Positions 28,928 through 37,436 of a DNA stretch of 64,000 nt are shown in pieces; positions within the stretch are counted from its first letter, which is position 1, and every line of letters starts with the position of its first letter. Origin of the DNA: Pleomorphomonas oryzae DSM 16300 (lineage in GTDB: Bacteria; Pseudomonadota; Alphaproteobacteria; Rhizobiales; Pleomorphomonadaceae); assembly GCF_000422965.1 (NCBI RefSeq), contig NZ_AUHB01000003.1, forward strand, positions 186,001 to 250,000, in the 5' to 3' direction. A program made the position numbers and the translations under genes. The notes beneath the pieces were generated by a model. It was not told the DNA's origin, ran no database searches, and saw only the letters and a list, made by a program, of their open reading frames with translations.

Positions 28928-29719
28928 TCACGCCTCCCGCACCTCCTGTGACACGGCCTTTGCAGTGTTGCGAACCAAAGCTGCCAACGACTCGTAGCGC
29001 TCCGGCGTGATCAGATCTGCCTGTCCAACGGTTGCCACCGCGGCCACGATGCGGTTACGGCCGTCGAATACCGGCGCGGCGATGCAGGATGTGTCGTCAA
29101 GGACTTCGCGATCGTCGAGCGCCCAGCCACGCTCGCGGACCAGATCAAGTTCCCGCTGCATGGCATCCGGCGAGGCGATGGAGCGTAGCGTCGCCTTCGT
29201 CCAATCCAGATCCGCGAACAATCGCTTCCGATCCATCTCATCGAGAAACGCCAATAGGGCTTTGCCTGTCGCCACTCTGTTCAGTGGCCAACGCCTTCCG
29301 TCGTAACCAACGCTATGGGCGCCGCCATCGGGGGTGGCGCTGGCCAGAACCACAGCATTTCGTCCTTCGAAAGTGGCGATTTCGCAGGGAAAGCCGGATC
29401 GACTGGACAGGATTTCGAGGTGCCGGAGCGAAAGGCTATCGATGCTCCGCTGGTGCGTACCGAGAATACCGAGCTCGCAAATCTTCGGCCCGAGCATAAA
29501 GCCGCCGTCGTTTTGCATCTGCAGGGCGCCAATATCCGTCAGCGCCTTAAGAAGCTGATGCGTCGTGCTCTTCGGAAGATCGAGAGTCTTCTGGATCGTT
29601 GAAAACGGCAACCTGCCGCGACGTCCGATCAGATCCAGAATCAATACTGCCTTCCGCAGTGACGGAACGGCGACCGCGCGGCGCGGCGCGGCTGCTTCCT
29701 TATTTTCCTCACTGGCCAT
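28928..29719 (-). CDS. IclR-family transcriptional regulator
   Basis: This 263-residue protein has the IclR layout: an N-terminal winged helix (VPSLRKAVLILDLIGRRGRLPF...LPKSTTHQLLKAL) and a C-terminal GAF-like effector domain with the RVATGKALLAFL and DDTSCIAAPVFD blocks. The effector is probably a carboxylic or aromatic acid, as common in the family. The open frame extends to 29911, but ATG 29719 with AGAGGAC upstream gives the standard length. It is divergent from the EamA transporter gene, which is a plausible target. Confidence 0.9.
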   Translation of the reverse strand: MASEENKEAAAPRRAVAVPSLRKAVLILDLIGRRGRLPFSTIQKTLDLPKSTTHQLLKALTDIGALQMQNDGGFMLGPKICELGILGTHQRSIDSLSLRHLEILSSRSGFPCEIATFEGRNAVVLASATPDGGAHSVGYDGRRWPLNRVATGKALLAFLDEMDRKRLFADLDWTKATLRSIASPDAMQRELDLVRERGWALDDREVLDDTSCIAAPVFDGRNRIVAAVATVGQADLITPERYESLAALVRNTAKAVSQEVREA

Positions 29720-29984
29720 TGCCCGTCCTCTAGAATTGTCATCGGTGACAATCTTTACGACGCGTGGAAAAGCCAGCCATCCGTGGCGACACGTGGATAT
29801 GTAGAAAAAGTCGCATTCGTCGCTCTGAATACCTGCCGCAGGCGGGAATTCGCTTGCGCCCGTAAACGACTCCTTGCACAAACCACCCACTTGGCGGACC
29901 GCCCTGGTCACGCTCTGTTATCTTCCTTCTTGCGAGGGATTAGCCGGTCCGACGAAGAGCCACCGGCCGTTCCCGGAGCCGCAT

Positions 29985-30923
29985 ATGCCAACCCTTCCCG
30001 ACGCGTCCGATGTGGCGCCTTTGGCGCCGCCCCGAAACTCGGAAAGGGCGTTGCTCGCCATACTGCTGGTCGTCGGTTCGACGGTGTTCTTTGCCGGCGG
30101 TGACGTCGGCGCCAAGCTGATGAAGCAAACGGCACCGGCCCAGCTGGCCACCTGGTTCCGTTATTTCGTCTTCTTTCTCGTGGCGGTCCCTTGGGCGCTA
30201 TCCTCAAGAGGACTCATGGCTTTCCGCCCGGCAAGTTATCGGCTGCAAATCGGGCGGGGCCTTGCCGCCGTGGCTTCGACCAGCTTTTTCATCCTGGGCC
30301 TAGCCTATCTCGACGTTCCCTCGAACACGGCGATCCACTTCATCTCTCCGATTATCGTCATGGTGCTTTCGATCTTCGTACTTGGCGAATCAGTTGGCAT
30401 CCGCCGCTGGCTGGCGGCAGCGGTAGGATTTGCCGGCGTATTGCTGATCGTTCGTCCTGGCACCGACGGTTTCCAGCTCGCAGCGCTGCTGCCACTTGGG
30501 TCGGCAACCGCCTGGGCATTGGGCGCCTTGTTTACGCGGCTCATGAAGCATGAGCCGACCGAGGTCACCTTCATGTGGACGGGAATCATCGGCTTGAGTG
30601 TGTCGACGCTACTAGTCTTGCCGGTATTTCATGTTCCGACCGGCCGTGAACTTGTTTATGGCATCGGAGGTTCGTTGAGCTTCACCCTGGCCCATATGCT
30701 ATTCATCTCAGGCCTGAAGCTGGCGCCTTTGTCGATCTTAGCGCCGATCACCTACGTGCAGTTGATATCGGCTGGTATCCTCTCCTATCTGTTCTTCGGA
30801 GATTTACCGAGCTATTATACACTGATAGGGTCTGCGCTGATTGCTGGCTCAGGTCTCTACTCGGCTCACCGTGAACGGGTCAGGCAGAGAACACCCGCGA
30901 TGCCGGCGCCGCCCGTACAATAG
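29985..30923 (+). CDS. EamA/DMT-family transporter
   Basis: This 312-residue inner-membrane protein has about ten transmembrane helices in two EamA repeats (first near residues 20-145, second near 160-295). Landmarks include GDVGAKLMKQTAPAQLATWFRY in repeat 1 and LAPITYVQLISAGILSYLFFGD in repeat 2. The family exports or imports small metabolites such as amino acids or nucleosides; the substrate is unknown. ATG 29985 has GGAG eight bases upstream. Divergence from an IclR regulator suggests inducible expression. Confidence 0.9.
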   Translation: MPTLPDASDVAPLAPPRNSERALLAILLVVGSTVFFAGGDVGAKLMKQTAPAQLATWFRYFVFFLVAVPWALSSRGLMAFRPASYRLQIGRGLAAVASTSFFILGLAYLDVPSNTAIHFISPIIVMVLSIFVLGESVGIRRWLAAAVGFAGVLLIVRPGTDGFQLAALLPLGSATAWALGALFTRLMKHEPTEVTFMWTGIIGLSVSTLLVLPVFHVPTGRELVYGIGGSLSFTLAHMLFISGLKLAPLSILAPITYVQLISAGILSYLFFGDLPSYYTLIGSALIAGSGLYSAHRERVRQRTPAMPAPPVQ

Positions 30924-31046
30924 CGGCTGGCGCCACGGTCGGCTGAGAGGAACCACAAGCCGCAATCTTCGTTGGTTGTAAGCGGCGCTGGCGGACTTTT
31001 GTTCTTCGGTGCTTTCAGAATTTATCGAGCGATAGGAGAACACCCT

Positions 31047-31313
31047 ATGAAGAGATCTTCCATCATTTGGGTCATCATTGCCGTCATCGTCGTGATCGGC
31101 GCCATTGTCTACTTCTCGGGCAAGAAGACGGGAACGACGACTCCGCCGCCCGCGACCACCTCGGCGCCTGCCGCTCCGGCTACCCCGGCTCCCGCGACGC
31201 CTGCTCCGTCGACCCCGGCGCCTGCGACTCCGGCTCCCGCGACGCCCGCCCCGTCGACCACGGCGCCTGCGACTCCGGCCGCTCCGGCGACGCCGCCCGC
31301 CACGAAGCCGTAA
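31047..31313 (+). CDS. Small membrane-anchored Pro/Ala/Thr-rich protein
   Basis: This 88-residue protein has an N-terminal membrane segment (SSIIWVIIAVIVVIGAIVYF) and then a tail made almost only of Pro, Ala and Thr with a few Ser, in PAT/PST repeats. The tail probably lies in the periplasm as a stiff, extended spacer. AGGAGAACACCC precedes the ATG, and the repeat is kept in frame, both arguing that it is expressed. Part of the tail is an exact-frame 45-bp duplication (31188-31277). Function unknown. The opposite-strand frames are artefacts of the repeat. Confidence 0.7.
   Translation: MKRSSIIWVIIAVIVVIGAIVYFSGKKTGTTTPPPATTSAPAAPATPAPATPAPSTPAPATPAPATPAPSTTAPATPAAPATPPATKP
31188..31277 (+). 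repeat. Two 45-bp tandem repeats inside the Pro/Ala/Thr tail
   Basis: Bases 31188-31232 are repeated at 31233-31277 with three differences, keeping frame and coding for APATPAPSTPAPATP-type units. Such a repeat could gain or lose 15-residue units by slippage. Confidence 0.75.
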
Positions 31314-31377
31314 GTTCTTCAAGTCGAGCCTCGGTCGGCGCCTAGCCTGCCGAGGTTCTCCTTCGGACAAACAAAAT

Positions 31378-31408
31378 GAAATCGGCGCCTCTCAAGGGCG
31401 CCGATTTC
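31378..31408. terminator. Bidirectional terminator
   Basis: GAAATCGGCGCC (31378-31389) pairs perfectly with GGCGCCGATTTC (31397-31408) around a seven-base loop. It lies between the converging ends of the PAT protein and the 144-residue hypothetical. The A/T ends of the stem give short U-runs in both directions. Confidence 0.75.
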
Positions 31409-31426
31409 GCATTTCATGGGTGCGGT

Positions 31427-31861
31427 TCAGAGCTTTCTATCGAACACTGCGCTGCGTGGTGTACCGCCGGTTCCTTCCCAGGCTTCGATCATCGCTTGCA
31501 TGCGCATCGCGAACTCCTGGTTGTCCTGGCTGACGGCGGCATTGCCAGGCGACTCGGAGGATTCATCCGTCGCCTTGCTTTCCTCCGAAACGAACGCCTC
31601 GAAGCCGGTGGAGGCTTGATCCAGCGAATTAGCCTTGACGGTATTGGCCTTGGTCAATGCATTGGCCGATACTGCCCCACTGCCCTGCCCCGACGCCTTG
31701 TCGGTTGCCGTATCGACGGCATTTCCGTCGGTCTTTTCGGCAACTTTGACAGCCTTCTCGGCCTTGAGATCGGTTGTCGTCGACTGGTTCTGCTCGGTCG
31801 GCGTTTTCGGCACCGGCGAGGTCACACCGGTAAGGACCGGTTTTACGCTCCCGATATCCAT
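31427..31861 (-). CDS. Hypothetical low-complexity protein
   Basis: I do not recognise this 144-residue protein. It is rich in Thr, Ser, Ala, Lys and Glu, lacks a signal peptide or membrane segment, and is probably mostly unstructured until a short helical part near the C-terminus (DNQEFAMRMQAMIEAWEG). AAAGGA precedes the ATG at 31861. A 22-bp perfect palindrome lies 84-105 bases upstream of the start. Composition and codon use look like a real gene rather than a shadow. No role can be assigned. Confidence 0.6.
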   Translation of the reverse strand: MDIGSVKPVLTGVTSPVPKTPTEQNQSTTTDLKAEKAVKVAEKTDGNAVDTATDKASGQGSGAVSANALTKANTVKANSLDQASTGFEAFVSEESKATDESSESPGNAAVSQDNQEFAMRMQAMIEAWEGTGGTPRSAVFDRKL

Positions 31862-31944
31862 GATCTATCCTTTCGAACCGGATAGCGGATGATCCGGATC
31901 ATCGAAGACAGTGTAAGTGCGGGAGCTGAAGGGAGCGTTTTTGT

Positions 31945-31966
31945 CGTCGTTAAAATTTTAACGACG
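31945..31966. promoter_or_regulatory. 22-bp perfect palindrome
   Basis: CGTCGTTAAAATTTTAACGACG reads the same on both strands. It lies between the start of the hypothetical gene (31861, minus) and the end of the ThDP-enzyme gene (32077, minus). It could be an operator for the former or a hairpin ending the latter; on the minus strand it is followed by ACAAAAACG, not a U-run, which favours an operator. Confidence 0.5.
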
Positions 31967-32076
31967 TGCATTATTTGGCTCTGTTTTGAGGCGACCGCCC
32001 CACTCCACAACGAGGCAGCCGCCAATAAATCAGATGAGGTGTTAACAGCCCATCAACAGCCGGCAAGTCGATACAT

Positions 32077-33747
32077 TTATGGCGCGGGATGAATGAACGG
32101 CCAAGGCGATGCCTCACTGTCGGGTGGCACCGCGACATGGACGAGCACCGTCTCTTCCGCAGCAAACGCCGTCGGTAATATGGCGGCTAACTCGCCGGGA
32201 GAAGTCACCCAATAGGCCTTGATGCGGAAGGCCTCGGCCAGCTTCAGAAAATCGGGGTTGCAGAGTTCCGAGGCAATGAAGCGGCCTTCGAAACGGGTTC
32301 TCTGATCGCGGCGAACATTGCCGTAGGCGCCGTTGTCGAATACCACGACGACCACGGCGATGCCCTCCTGCGCTGCGGTCGCCAGTTCCTGCACGCCGAA
32401 CATGAAGCCGCCATCGCCGCAGACCGCCACCACCTTGCGTTCGGGATGGGCGACCTTGACGCCAAGCGCCGTCGGAAAGCCGTAACCGAGCGTGCCCTGA
32501 TAGCCCTCGCTAACATAGGTGCGAGGCTGCCGGGCTTCCCAGGCGAAGTAGGAGGTGAAACCAGCCTGACAAAGTTCGGTCAGGAAGAAGCCATCGTCGG
32601 GCAACGCTGCCCGGATGGCATGGAGATAATCAACTTCCGGCTGGACCTTGGCGATCTCTGCCCCCACCGCCGCCTTGGCTTCGGCAATCTCCATGTGGAC
32701 GGCGCCGACATCGCGGTTGGGACCATCGACGGATAATCTCCCAATAGCCTCGATCAATGCACGAACGCCCGCCTTTGCGTCGGCCAGCACCGGCGCGTCA
32801 GCTTTGAGGCGCACCATCTCCTCGGGATCGACATCGATGCGAACGAGCTTGCGACCGCCGGGCAGGCGCTCGTGATAAGTCATCATGCCGGCCCAGCGCA
32901 TGGTCGGCAGTTCCAACCGGGTGCCGATCCCCACCACGACATCCGTTTTCGGGTAAAGCCGGTGAGCGACGGCCGATGACAGGCCGAGCGGCTCGCCTTC
33001 TGCAACAATACCTCGCCCACCGCGCAGCGCCGTCACTGGTGCATCAAGCAGAGTAGCGAGTGCCCTCACCTCTTCCGCCGCATGCTGAGCGCCGCTACCG
33101 GTCATGATCATCGGCCGACGGGCCGAGACGAGGAGACGTGCTGCGGCTTCCACCGCGGCCGCGTCGGGTTCCGTTGCTGAGGGAATGACGGCGGCGCCAA
33201 GCGGCTCGACAACCGCTGTCGCTGCCATGCTGTCCCAAGCCATTTCAAGCGCGACCGGCCCTGGACGGCCAGTCAGCATCTGCCAGAACGCTTCGTTGAC
33301 CAGAGCAGGTGCGTCTTCCACCCGTTCGATACGGGCCGACCATTTGGTCATGCGACGCAGCAGTCCAAGCTGGTCGGGGATTTCATGCAGGTGGCCGCGT
33401 CCCCTGCCCTCAAAGGTCGATGGAACGCCGCCGGTGATCATCAGCACCGGCGCGCAGCAGCCGAGCGCTGTGATCAGGGCGGCACCGGCATTGAGCACGC
33501 CCGGTCCCGGCACTACCGAGAACACGCCGGGCCGACCAGTGGAGCGGGCATAGCCGAAGGCCATGTAGCCCGAGGCCTGCTCGTGGCGAGCACCATAGGT
33601 GCGGATGCGCTCCGTCGATAATGCTAGCGCGTCGAACAGCGGATAGGTCTGCGCCCCCGGCAGGCCGAATACAGTATCGACACCGTTTGCGATGAGCGCG
33701 TCAACGATCGCGCGACCGCCGGAGACGGCGTCACGGACTTGCAGCAT
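32077..33747 (-). CDS. Acetolactate-synthase-like ThDP enzyme
   Basis: This 556-residue thiamine-diphosphate enzyme has the acetolactate synthase large-subunit layout: an N-terminal Pyr domain with the cofactor-activating Glu56 in RHEQASGYMAFGYAR, a central domain, and a C-terminal PP domain with GDG at 444-446 and NGAYGN at 472-477 that bind Mg and diphosphate. No small regulatory subunit is adjacent, and the gene follows an aminotransferase by 25 bp, so a catabolic 2-oxo-acid decarboxylase or carboligase role fits better than branched-chain synthesis. GGGAGG precedes ATG 33747; the frame extends to 33792 without similarity. Substrate unknown. Confidence 0.82.
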   Translation of the reverse strand: MLQVRDAVSGGRAIVDALIANGVDTVFGLPGAQTYPLFDALALSTERIRTYGARHEQASGYMAFGYARSTGRPGVFSVVPGPGVLNAGAALITALGCCAPVLMITGGVPSTFEGRGRGHLHEIPDQLGLLRRMTKWSARIERVEDAPALVNEAFWQMLTGRPGPVALEMAWDSMAATAVVEPLGAAVIPSATEPDAAAVEAAARLLVSARRPMIMTGSGAQHAAEEVRALATLLDAPVTALRGGRGIVAEGEPLGLSSAVAHRLYPKTDVVVGIGTRLELPTMRWAGMMTYHERLPGGRKLVRIDVDPEEMVRLKADAPVLADAKAGVRALIEAIGRLSVDGPNRDVGAVHMEIAEAKAAVGAEIAKVQPEVDYLHAIRAALPDDGFFLTELCQAGFTSYFAWEARQPRTYVSEGYQGTLGYGFPTALGVKVAHPERKVVAVCGDGGFMFGVQELATAAQEGIAVVVVVFDNGAYGNVRRDQRTRFEGRFIASELCNPDFLKLAEAFRIKAYWVTSPGELAAILPTAFAAEETVLVHVAVPPDSEASPWPFIHPAP

Positions 33748-33772
33748 GATTTCCTCCCAGAGGACGGTTTCG

Positions 33773-34945
33773 TCAGTCGACCGGATATCCAACAGCCTTC
33801 AAGGCCGTCACGAAGGCCGGAATGTCGCGGACATGCAGACCGGCGACATTGATGCGGCCCGAGCCGGCCATGTAGACGGCGTGATCCTTGCGCAGCGCCA
33901 GCACCTGTTCGGGGCTGAGCGCCAGCGTCGAGAACATGCCGGTCTGGGTTTCATGGGCTTTGAGACCCGAGCCGGCGGCAGCCAGCGCCGAGCGTACCCC
34001 ACGGACACGGGCGCCCATGCGGTCGATCTCCTCCCGCCAGATGCGCGTCAGTTCGGCGTCTTCCAGGATGGTGCGGACGATGGCCGCTCCGTGATCCGGC
34101 GGCATTGACCAGGAGACCCGGCTGAAGGCCGCGAGGTTGGACATCACCACCGATGCCGACTTTTCGTCGCGCGCCTTGACGTAGAGCGCGCCGACACGCT
34201 CGCGGTAGAGACCGAAATTCTTGTCGCAGGAATAGGCGACCATGACCTCGTCGAGGTTGTTCATCAACAAGCGCGCGCCGTAGGCATCTCCCTCGAGGCC
34301 CTTGCCGAGACCGTGATAGGCGAAATCGACGAGCGGCACCACGCCGGTTTCCTGGAGCGCCTTCAACACAGTCTGCCAGTCCGCCGGCTCCAGTTCGCCG
34401 CCGGTCGGGTTGTGGCAGCAACCATGCAGCAGCACGATGTCGCCGGCCGATGCGCCCTCGATGGCCGCCACCAGCGAAGCGACATTCACTCTCTGGGTCT
34501 TCACGTCGAAATAGGGATGCGGCACCGCCTTGAGACGGGTGGCGGTGAGAATCTGCAGATGGTTTGGCCAGGTCGGCGCGCCGTAGAGAATTTTGGCGTC
34601 AGGACGGGCCAGAGCCACCAGATCGGCGGCTAGCCTTACGGCACCGGTGCCACCGGGCGTCTGAATGCCAGCGACCCGTGCGCCAGGGTCTTTGCCGAAC
34701 ACGATCGGCTTCAGGAGATTGGTGTAGACGGGATCGCCTTCCGGCCCGAGATAAGCCTTGGTGGTGCGCGTTTCCAAGAGCACCTTCTCTGCCGACTTGA
34801 CCGCCGCCATGATCGGCGTGACGCCGCTATCGTCACGATAGACGCCAACACCGAGGTCAAGCTTCTGAGGGCGTGGGTCGGCGCGATAAAGTCCGATGAG
34901 GGCAAGCAAAGCATCGGCAGGCTGTTCGGGCAGGGTGTCAAACAT
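33773..34945 (-). CDS. Aspartate/aromatic aminotransferase (class I)
   Basis: This 390-residue PLP enzyme matches the enterobacterial AspC/TyrB branch. The PLP lysine is Lys242 in SCDKNFGLYRER, the HGCCHNPTG loop (174-182) supplies the cofactor-ring Asn, and the N-terminal YRADPRPQKLDLGVGVYRD block is characteristic. It probably moves amino groups between aromatic or dicarboxylic amino acids and 2-oxoglutarate. The ATG at 34945 is divergent from an Lrp/AsnC gene across 152 bp, and the ThDP enzyme follows after 25 bp, so the pair forms one Lrp-controlled operon by inference. Confidence 0.92.
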   Translation of the reverse strand: MFDTLPEQPADALLALIGLYRADPRPQKLDLGVGVYRDDSGVTPIMAAVKSAEKVLLETRTTKAYLGPEGDPVYTNLLKPIVFGKDPGARVAGIQTPGGTGAVRLAADLVALARPDAKILYGAPTWPNHLQILTATRLKAVPHPYFDVKTQRVNVASLVAAIEGASAGDIVLLHGCCHNPTGGELEPADWQTVLKALQETGVVPLVDFAYHGLGKGLEGDAYGARLLMNNLDEVMVAYSCDKNFGLYRERVGALYVKARDEKSASVVMSNLAAFSRVSWSMPPDHGAAIVRTILEDAELTRIWREEIDRMGARVRGVRSALAAAGSGLKAHETQTGMFSTLALSPEQVLALRKDHAVYMAGSGRINVAGLHVRDIPAFVTALKAVGYPVD

Positions 34946-35097
34946 TTGAGGCGCTTCCGGCTGGCGGTGAATAAGCTCACCTTAATGGGGTTCTGCGGAA
35001 ATTTCTCTGCGATTTCCGGAAAGGCAATTGCTCACGGCGAGGATTTTCAGCATGATGTGGCCCGCTTGCGCATGTTTCTTGCGCGGCGATTGCGGAG

Positions 35098-35574
35098 TTG
35101 CGTGCCTTGGAAGAGCTGGATGTCTTCGACCTACGTCTCCTCGCCGCCATCCAGGCGAAGGGAGACATGACCCAGGCGGAGCTGTCTGAAATCGTCCACC
35201 TCTCCCCCACTCAGTGTGCTCGGCGTCTGCAACGCCTGCGAACGGACGGCTATGTTCGCGACATCGTCGCCATCCTGGATCCAGAGCGCCTCGGCATCAA
35301 CATCATCGCCCATACGCTGGTCGGCCTGCGCAACCACGATGACGAAACGGGCAAGGCTTTCCGAGGCTTCATCGAAGCCGCCGACGAGGTGGTGGAATGC
35401 TGGTCGCAAACCGGCGATGCCGACTATCTTCTGAAGATCATGGTGAAGGATCTCGGAGAACTGGCCAGCCTTATCGAGCGGCTGATCACAGCCGTAGGCG
35501 GGTTTGCCTCGCTCCGCTCCTTCGTGGCGCTGAAGGCCATCAAGCGGACCACGACAGTTCCTATCCGGGCATAG
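35098..35574 (+). CDS. Lrp/AsnC-family regulator
   Basis: This roughly 158-residue protein has the AsnC-type helix-turn-helix (TQAELSEIVHLSPTQCARRLQRL) and the RAM effector domain (SQTGDADYLLKIMVKDL). The family senses amino acids and often controls adjacent transport or catabolic genes, here most plausibly the divergent aminotransferase/ThDP operon. The start is uncertain: no ATG or GTG fits, and TTG codons at 35098 or 35107 are the only candidates; 35107 is nine bases after GGAG. The stop at 35053 limits any extension. Confidence 0.9.
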   Translation: MRALEELDVFDLRLLAAIQAKGDMTQAELSEIVHLSPTQCARRLQRLRTDGYVRDIVAILDPERLGINIIAHTLVGLRNHDDETGKAFRGFIEAADEVVECWSQTGDADYLLKIMVKDLGELASLIERLITAVGGFASLRSFVALKAIKRTTTVPIRA

Positions 35575-35762
35575 GTCCATTCGAACAAACTCAGACCGAA
35601 TCCCTGGAAGGAAGCTCTGGCTGACCCCGAAAGAGCATCCCATTGCCCCGCTGGGTTTCGGACTCGACTGCATCTTGCCAGCCGGGAGGCGCACGCCCTA
35701 CCCCGCGTCCGTTGACGGCAATGTCGCTCAATCGGCCACCCAAACGGAATCTCATCCGTCGC

Positions 35763-35790
35763 TTTCGTTTTATATTCATTTGATTTCGTA
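35763..35790 (+). promoter_or_regulatory. Possible GlpR-type (DeoR) operator before glpD
   Basis: An AT-rich stretch carries direct repeats of TTTCGTTT-like words (TTTCGTTT, TTCATTTG, TTTCGTAT), resembling the tandem TTCG-containing half-sites bound by DeoR-family repressors of glycerol genes. It lies about 70 bases before the glpD start. No regulator gene is adjacent, so this is a weak suggestion. Confidence 0.35.
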
Positions 35791-35857
35791 TTATTGCTAA
35801 TCTCGCCTTCACCTGAAAGCCGATCGGGCGGATCGGCTGTGAAACCGGAGGGTTGCG

Positions 35858-37351
35858 ATGGCGGACGTGGACATTCTGGTCATCGGAGGCGGCATCAACG
35901 GCTGCGGCATCGCCCGCGACGCGGTCGGGCGGGGTTACTCAGTGCTGCTCGCCGAGATGGGCGATCTCGCCTCCGGAACGTCCTCTGCTTCGACCAAGCT
36001 CATCCACGGTGGTCTCCGCTACCTCGAGCATTACGAGTTTCGTCTCGTTCGCGAAGCTCTGACGGAACGGGAAATTCTCTGGGCCATGGCGCCGCACATC
36101 ATCTGGCCGCTGCGTTTCGTCCTGCCGCACCATGCGGGGCTGAGGCCGGCCTGGTTGCTGCGGCTCGGCCTTTTTCTCTATGACCATATCGGGGGGCGCC
36201 GACGCTTACCCGTCACACGGGTGCTTGACCTCCGCGGCGATGCTGCCGGTAGGCCGCTGAAGTCCGGATATCGCAAGGGATTTGAATACTCCGACTGCTG
36301 GGTGCAGGATGCCCGTCTCGTGGCGCTCAACGCCGTCGACGCAGCAGCTCGCGGCGCCACCATTCTCACCCGCACGCGCGTGACGAAGACCGTGCGCACT
36401 GGCGACCATTGGACCGTAACACTGGCCGATATGGAAACCGGAGCCGTCCGCACGGTTACCGCGCGTCTTGTGGTCAATGCCGCCGGACCGTGGATCGACG
36501 ACGTACTGCGTTCCGTGGCCGGAACCCCTGAGGCACGCCATGTCCGCCTCGTTCAGGGCTCCCACATTGTCGTTCCCAAGCTTTACGACCACGACCGCGC
36601 CTATATTTTTCAGAACGGCGATGGCCGCATCATCTTCGCCATTCCCTACGAGCATGACTTCACACTGATCGGCACCACGGATCGCGATTACTCCGGCGAC
36701 CCCGCCGAAATCCGGATCTCCAACGAGGAGACGGCCTACCTTGCAGCGGTGGCTTCGGAATATTTCGAGCGCCCGGTTACGGCCGCCGACGTCGTCTGGA
36801 CCTATTCCGGCGTTCGTCCCCTTTACAACGACGGGGCCTCGAAGGCACAGGAGGCAACGCGTGACTACGTCCTGAAGCTTGCCGGCGACAAGAACGAGCC
36901 GCAGATGCTCAACGTATTCGGCGGCAAGATCACCACCTATCGCCGTCTTGCCGAAAGCGCGCTGCAGCTGATCGAAGAGACCATCGGTCGGCGTGGCGCG
37001 CCGTGGACCAAGGGCGCAACATTGCCAGGCGGCGATGTACCGGCCGATGACCTCGAAGCTTATCGGGCGCGCATCGTCGCCACCCGTCCTGGCATTGATC
37101 CGGCCTTAATAGCGCGATTGGTCCGCACCTACGGCACGCGCACCGAAGCGATCCTGGCCGGTGCCGCCATAACCGCCGACCTCGGACGCGACTTCGGTGC
37201 CGGCCTGACCGAGGCAGAAGTTCGCTATCTCCTAAGGGAGGAGTGGGTGAGGAAGGCCGAAGACATCCTGTGGCGGCGCACCAAGCTGGGACTCCGCGTA
37301 CCAAAGGAAGCAGTCGCGGAAATCGACAGCTTTATCGCTAGCCTTCGCTGA
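35858..37351 (+). CDS. glpD: Glycerol-3-phosphate dehydrogenase (FAD)
   Basis: GlpD oxidises glycerol 3-phosphate to dihydroxyacetone phosphate and reduces ubiquinone at the inner membrane. The FAD-binding N-terminus DILVIGGGINGCGIARDA and the ASGTSSASTKLIHGGLRYLE block are diagnostic, as are LVQGSHIVVPK and the C-terminal GGKITTYRRLAE. Length is 497. GGAGGG precedes the ATG. glpK follows 85 bp later on the same strand, giving a compact glycerol-use operon without glpF or glpR in view. Confidence 0.96.
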   Translation: MADVDILVIGGGINGCGIARDAVGRGYSVLLAEMGDLASGTSSASTKLIHGGLRYLEHYEFRLVREALTEREILWAMAPHIIWPLRFVLPHHAGLRPAWLLRLGLFLYDHIGGRRRLPVTRVLDLRGDAAGRPLKSGYRKGFEYSDCWVQDARLVALNAVDAAARGATILTRTRVTKTVRTGDHWTVTLADMETGAVRTVTARLVVNAAGPWIDDVLRSVAGTPEARHVRLVQGSHIVVPKLYDHDRAYIFQNGDGRIIFAIPYEHDFTLIGTTDRDYSGDPAEIRISNEETAYLAAVASEYFERPVTAADVVWTYSGVRPLYNDGASKAQEATRDYVLKLAGDKNEPQMLNVFGGKITTYRRLAESALQLIEETIGRRGAPWTKGATLPGGDVPADDLEAYRARIVATRPGIDPALIARLVRTYGTRTEAILAGAAITADLGRDFGAGLTEAEVRYLLREEWVRKAEDILWRRTKLGLRVPKEAVAEIDSFIASLR

Positions 37352-37436
37352 ACCGAGAGGTAGCGGAACGACGCTTGCGCCGCCTCCATAGGCCGCTAAA
37401 ACTCAAATAAAACCAAGGGACGGGAGGAGACCGACC

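Noticed and set aside
31105-31533. Arg-rich 142-residue frame over the Pro/Ala/Thr gene
   Set aside because: It is the +1 frame of the repeat and lacks a ribosome-binding site; the membrane-anchored frame at 31047 has one.
31945-31966. CtrA binding site within the palindrome
   Set aside because: The two TTAA words are four bases apart, not the seven of CtrA sites.
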